DNA of 39,092 bases from NCBI GenBank assembly GCA_025451295.1, contig JANWKQ010000024.1, forward strand, positions 1 through 39,092, in the 5' to 3' direction. Positions within the stretch are counted from its first letter, which is position 1, and each line of letters begins with the position of its first letter. Below are positions 36,301 to 39,092 of the stretch, piece after piece. The notes beneath the pieces were generated by a model. That model was not told the DNA's origin. It was given only the letters and a program-made list of their open reading frames with translations, and did no database searches. The stretch is from Flavobacteriales bacterium. GTDB taxonomy: Bacteria; Bacteroidota; Bacteroidia; CAIKAF01. The translations under genes and the position numbers were made by a program.

Positions 36301-38957
36301 ACTGAACTGGCAACATTTACCCCGGCAACACCATTTCCTCCGTTACCTCCATTTCCTCCGGCAGTTCCATTTCCACCACCACCACCATAATTCGCATCAC
36401 CGCAATGTTGATTGATCAAACGGGTTCCTCCACTTGTGAGTTCAAAATATCCGGTACCACCTGGTCCTCCGGTTCCACCATTTCCGCCGAGTCCACCTGA
36501 ACCAAAAGCTCCGGTCGCAACCTGTGTATCGTAAATAATTGAACCGGTTCCATTATTAAAAATAAAAATCCCAAAAGAACTTCCACCGCCGCCGCCGCCT
36601 CTTCCTGCACCAGCGCCGCCGCCGCCTGCACCGCCACCGCCACCACCAACACCGGGCTCATCAATGGCATCGATATCTTCATTGGCACCCGAACCACCAC
36701 CACCGCCGCTACCTCCGGTACCTGCAGTTCCATCCGTTCCTTTTCCAGGTGCAAAATATCCTGATGCATAATTGCCGGCACCCACTGTACCATTGGCTCC
36801 ATTAGAACCAGCTACACCTCCGGCACCGGCATTGTTTCCGTCTACATTCGCATTAAAATTATCTCCGGCATTAGATGTACACGTTCCCGTAAATACAGAT
36901 CCTCCGGCTCCCGGTGATCCACCACCACCAGATGCACCATTTTGTGCAAATGAACCACCGGCACAATCACCCCCTGAATCATCACCCCCATCACCGCCGG
37001 CTCCACCTGTTCCACCATTTCCTCCTGTTCCACCAAATGCATTATTGCCTCCAATTCCGGCTGCTGCGGTAACACCTCCATTACCTCCCGTTTGATCACA
37101 ACCAAAAGCACAACCATCACAACTGGGTTGATTGGTAGGAGCACTTCCATTGGGTCCTGTCTGACCATTATTTCCATCAAAAGCATCCGCGGGAACACCA
37201 TTATAAGTGGCTGATCCCTGCCAGCCTGCAGTTGCAGACAAAGAATTACTTGCTGTTCCTGATGTTATTTTGCATCGGCTAATATTATAATTATCACTTC
37301 CATTCGTGATATAAACCACCATATTCGATTTACCATTTCCTGAAGCAGTTTGCCCTGTTGCATTCACGGTATTCAAAGTAAGATCCTGTAACGACCATCC
37401 ATCATCATTGTCCGCTTTCATTCCCACAACATGTGCAACATCTGCATTAATGGTTTCCTGTCCCGAAAAATTGATCGTTGTTGCATCAGCAAGTGCTGTT
37501 GATTTTGTCCATATCCCTGCAGTATTGATCCAGCCTCCTTCGACGACTATATTGTTTTGCAGCTGTAAAATATTTCCTTCATTGTAAGTTCCCTTCGCCA
37601 CCCTTACCCACGTTCGTGATCCGGTAATGAGTTGAAAAGCCCTGAACATGGTTTGCACAGGCGTTGTTTCATATCCGAAATTTGCATCACTTCCGGTAGC
37701 CGCATCTACATAGATCGTATTACAGGCGGATGGAGTAATCGTTACAACACAACTGGCTGTTGCATTCGCTGCAGGACATATATCCGAATAGGTGATCGTA
37801 ATCGTATAATTTGCATTATTGGTAAATGTAATATCGGTACAAGCCGCTGAAGGCGTTGCAATGCTTACACCTGCCGCCGGAGTTACATTCCATGTATAGG
37901 CATTATTAATACTTGCACCGGCATTTGGTTCCTGTGTAGTACAAAAATTATATGGTGTTCCTGGTGAAATAGAAAGTCCGCAAACAGAACTTACGATCGG
38001 AGCCGCATAGGGTTGGTAAGTGATCCTTACACATTCCGAAGCAACTGTTCTACTCGTAAAATCAACGGCACAGTTTGATGTAACAATACACCGATATAAA
38101 AAAGTACCTGGAGTTTGTGGCGGAACATAAGTGGCTGATGTTGCCCCTGGAATATTTGCCCAACCCGAAGCTGGACAATTCGAAGTTGGAACCGGATTCG
38201 TGGTAAGCGTATTTACCTGCCATTGGTAATGTTGTCCTAAACTCCATCCATTCCAACTGTTCACTGCAACCATCATACTGGTACCGGTCCCAATACAAAG
38301 TGTACGATCAGGTCCGCCTTGTGCGACAGCTGTTGGTTGAGTGGTAATGGTTGGTGAAGAAGCAAACGACCAATTAATAATCAACTGATTAAGACCATAA
38401 CCGGCACCGTTATTATCAGAACAACGATTGTGCATGGAAAGAAAATCACTGGTGGTTCCACCACCGTTATAAATATTATTGGTACAAGGAGGACCCGACC
38501 ATATGTCGATATCGCCAATTCTTAATCTTCCACAACGTGTATCATCGCTGTTAAAAGTGCAGGCATCTTTTGTACACTCACTTCCGCAACCATCTTCCTC
38601 CCAGCTTTCCATATCCACATTGACCTGTGTGGCTAGTTGGTTGGAAATGGTATATGCATTAATGATCCCGGGATTATACGTCGAGCACACAATATTATCT
38701 CCACCAAAAACACCTTGACCGCTGCAACCTGCATATTCATTGGTTCCCGAAGCCTGTAAAAAACTTCCATTGTTAAAACCTACCCATACTTTATATCGCG
38801 GGTCGGGATCTTGTCCACCGGCACCATCGATACCACAATCCCAGTTATGGGTAAATCCATTGATCTGGATATTGGCATTAATGTAAATTTGTGCATTCGC
38901 CTTATTAATAAAAGAAAATAAAATAAGAGCAACGGCCGATAGGTAGATCTTTTTCAT
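33390..38957 (-). CDS. giant T9SS type B sorting domain (gliding motility-associated C-terminal) surface protein
   Basis: 1855 aa; signal peptide; Gly-rich region; tandem Ig-like modules; C-terminus [53 protein letters not shown]...DGTYFYVF. Confidence 0.93.
   Translation of the reverse strand: [1855 protein letters not shown]
34400..35710 (-). repeat. five tandem approx. 80-90 aa Ig/PKD-like modules in the giant protein
   Basis: Recurrent P-x-x-P-x-G...C...ATSYVWSVT...G...VNWDPxYSGxAxVCVxAxGC pattern. Confidence 0.8.
36310..37190 (-). repeat. Gly-rich low-complexity segment of the giant protein
   Basis: Long GGxGG tracts such as [37 protein letters not shown] and [23 protein letters not shown]. 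Confidence 0.9.
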
Positions 38958-39092
38958 ACGCTATTGTTGTAAGTGTTTAACCTGAGTTCTCGCTAGTGTA
39001 TTACTAGGGAACCCGAATCTAAGGTCTTTCGGTCAGGAATCCAAAAAATATGTTAATTAAAGGAGGGTACTGTGTTGTTATTGGAGAAGACA

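Noticed and set aside
36208-37201. Pro-rich plus-strand ORFs and Val/Met-rich minus-strand ORFs in the Gly-rich region
   Set aside because: Out-of-frame readings of low-complexity Gly codons in the giant gene.
1-39092. tRNA, rRNA, transposase, prophage or integrase genes
   Set aside because: None recognised by reading either strand; no tool-based scan was possible.

Overview
Chromosomal window from a Bacteroidota-type bacterium. This assignment rests on TAnnTTTG promoter elements, T9SS sorting domains, PorP/SprF, DUF2911, FISUMP and the AT-rich codon style. Left to right it contains: (1) a mevalonate/isoprenoid locus: the truncated C-terminus of HMG-CoA reductase, then GYDIA-type GHMP kinase, geranylgeranyl-reductase-like FAD protein, diphosphomevalonate decarboxylase and mevalonate kinase, with a FISUMP-domain protein on the opposite strand; (2) a lipoprotein coupled to an M23-like protein that has lost its zinc-ligand motifs; (3) a GT-C-like membrane protein, a GH3-family protein, and a translationally coupled nucleotidyltransferase / B12-radical SAM / methyltransferase operon; (4) bifunctional nuclease-UVR, EtfA/EtfB and the pyruvate dehydrogenase E1 beta subunit; (5) a tandem pair of GldN-like exported proteins and a TPR protein; (6) T9SS type A cargo, a transglutaminase-like protein, an SDR and superoxide dismutase; (7) an SH3 lipoprotein, tandem DUF2911 proteins and a 2OG-Fe(II) oxygenase; (8) DsbD with inserted TSP3-like Ca-binding repeats plus a stand-alone DsbD-alpha-like paralog; (9) an OmpA/PD40/TPR - PorP/SprF - giant type B T9SS protein locus. 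Several non-coding palindromic elements lie between genes: a multi-hairpin element at 21929-22114, a perfect 46-bp palindrome at 23597-23642, and an inverted-repeat element at 30322-30426. I saw no rRNA, tRNA, CRISPR array or transposase gene. The candidates most worth following up are the rSAM/NTase/methyltransferase operon, the palindromic elements, the TSP3-DsbD fusion, the degenerate M23 protein and the GldN-like pair.
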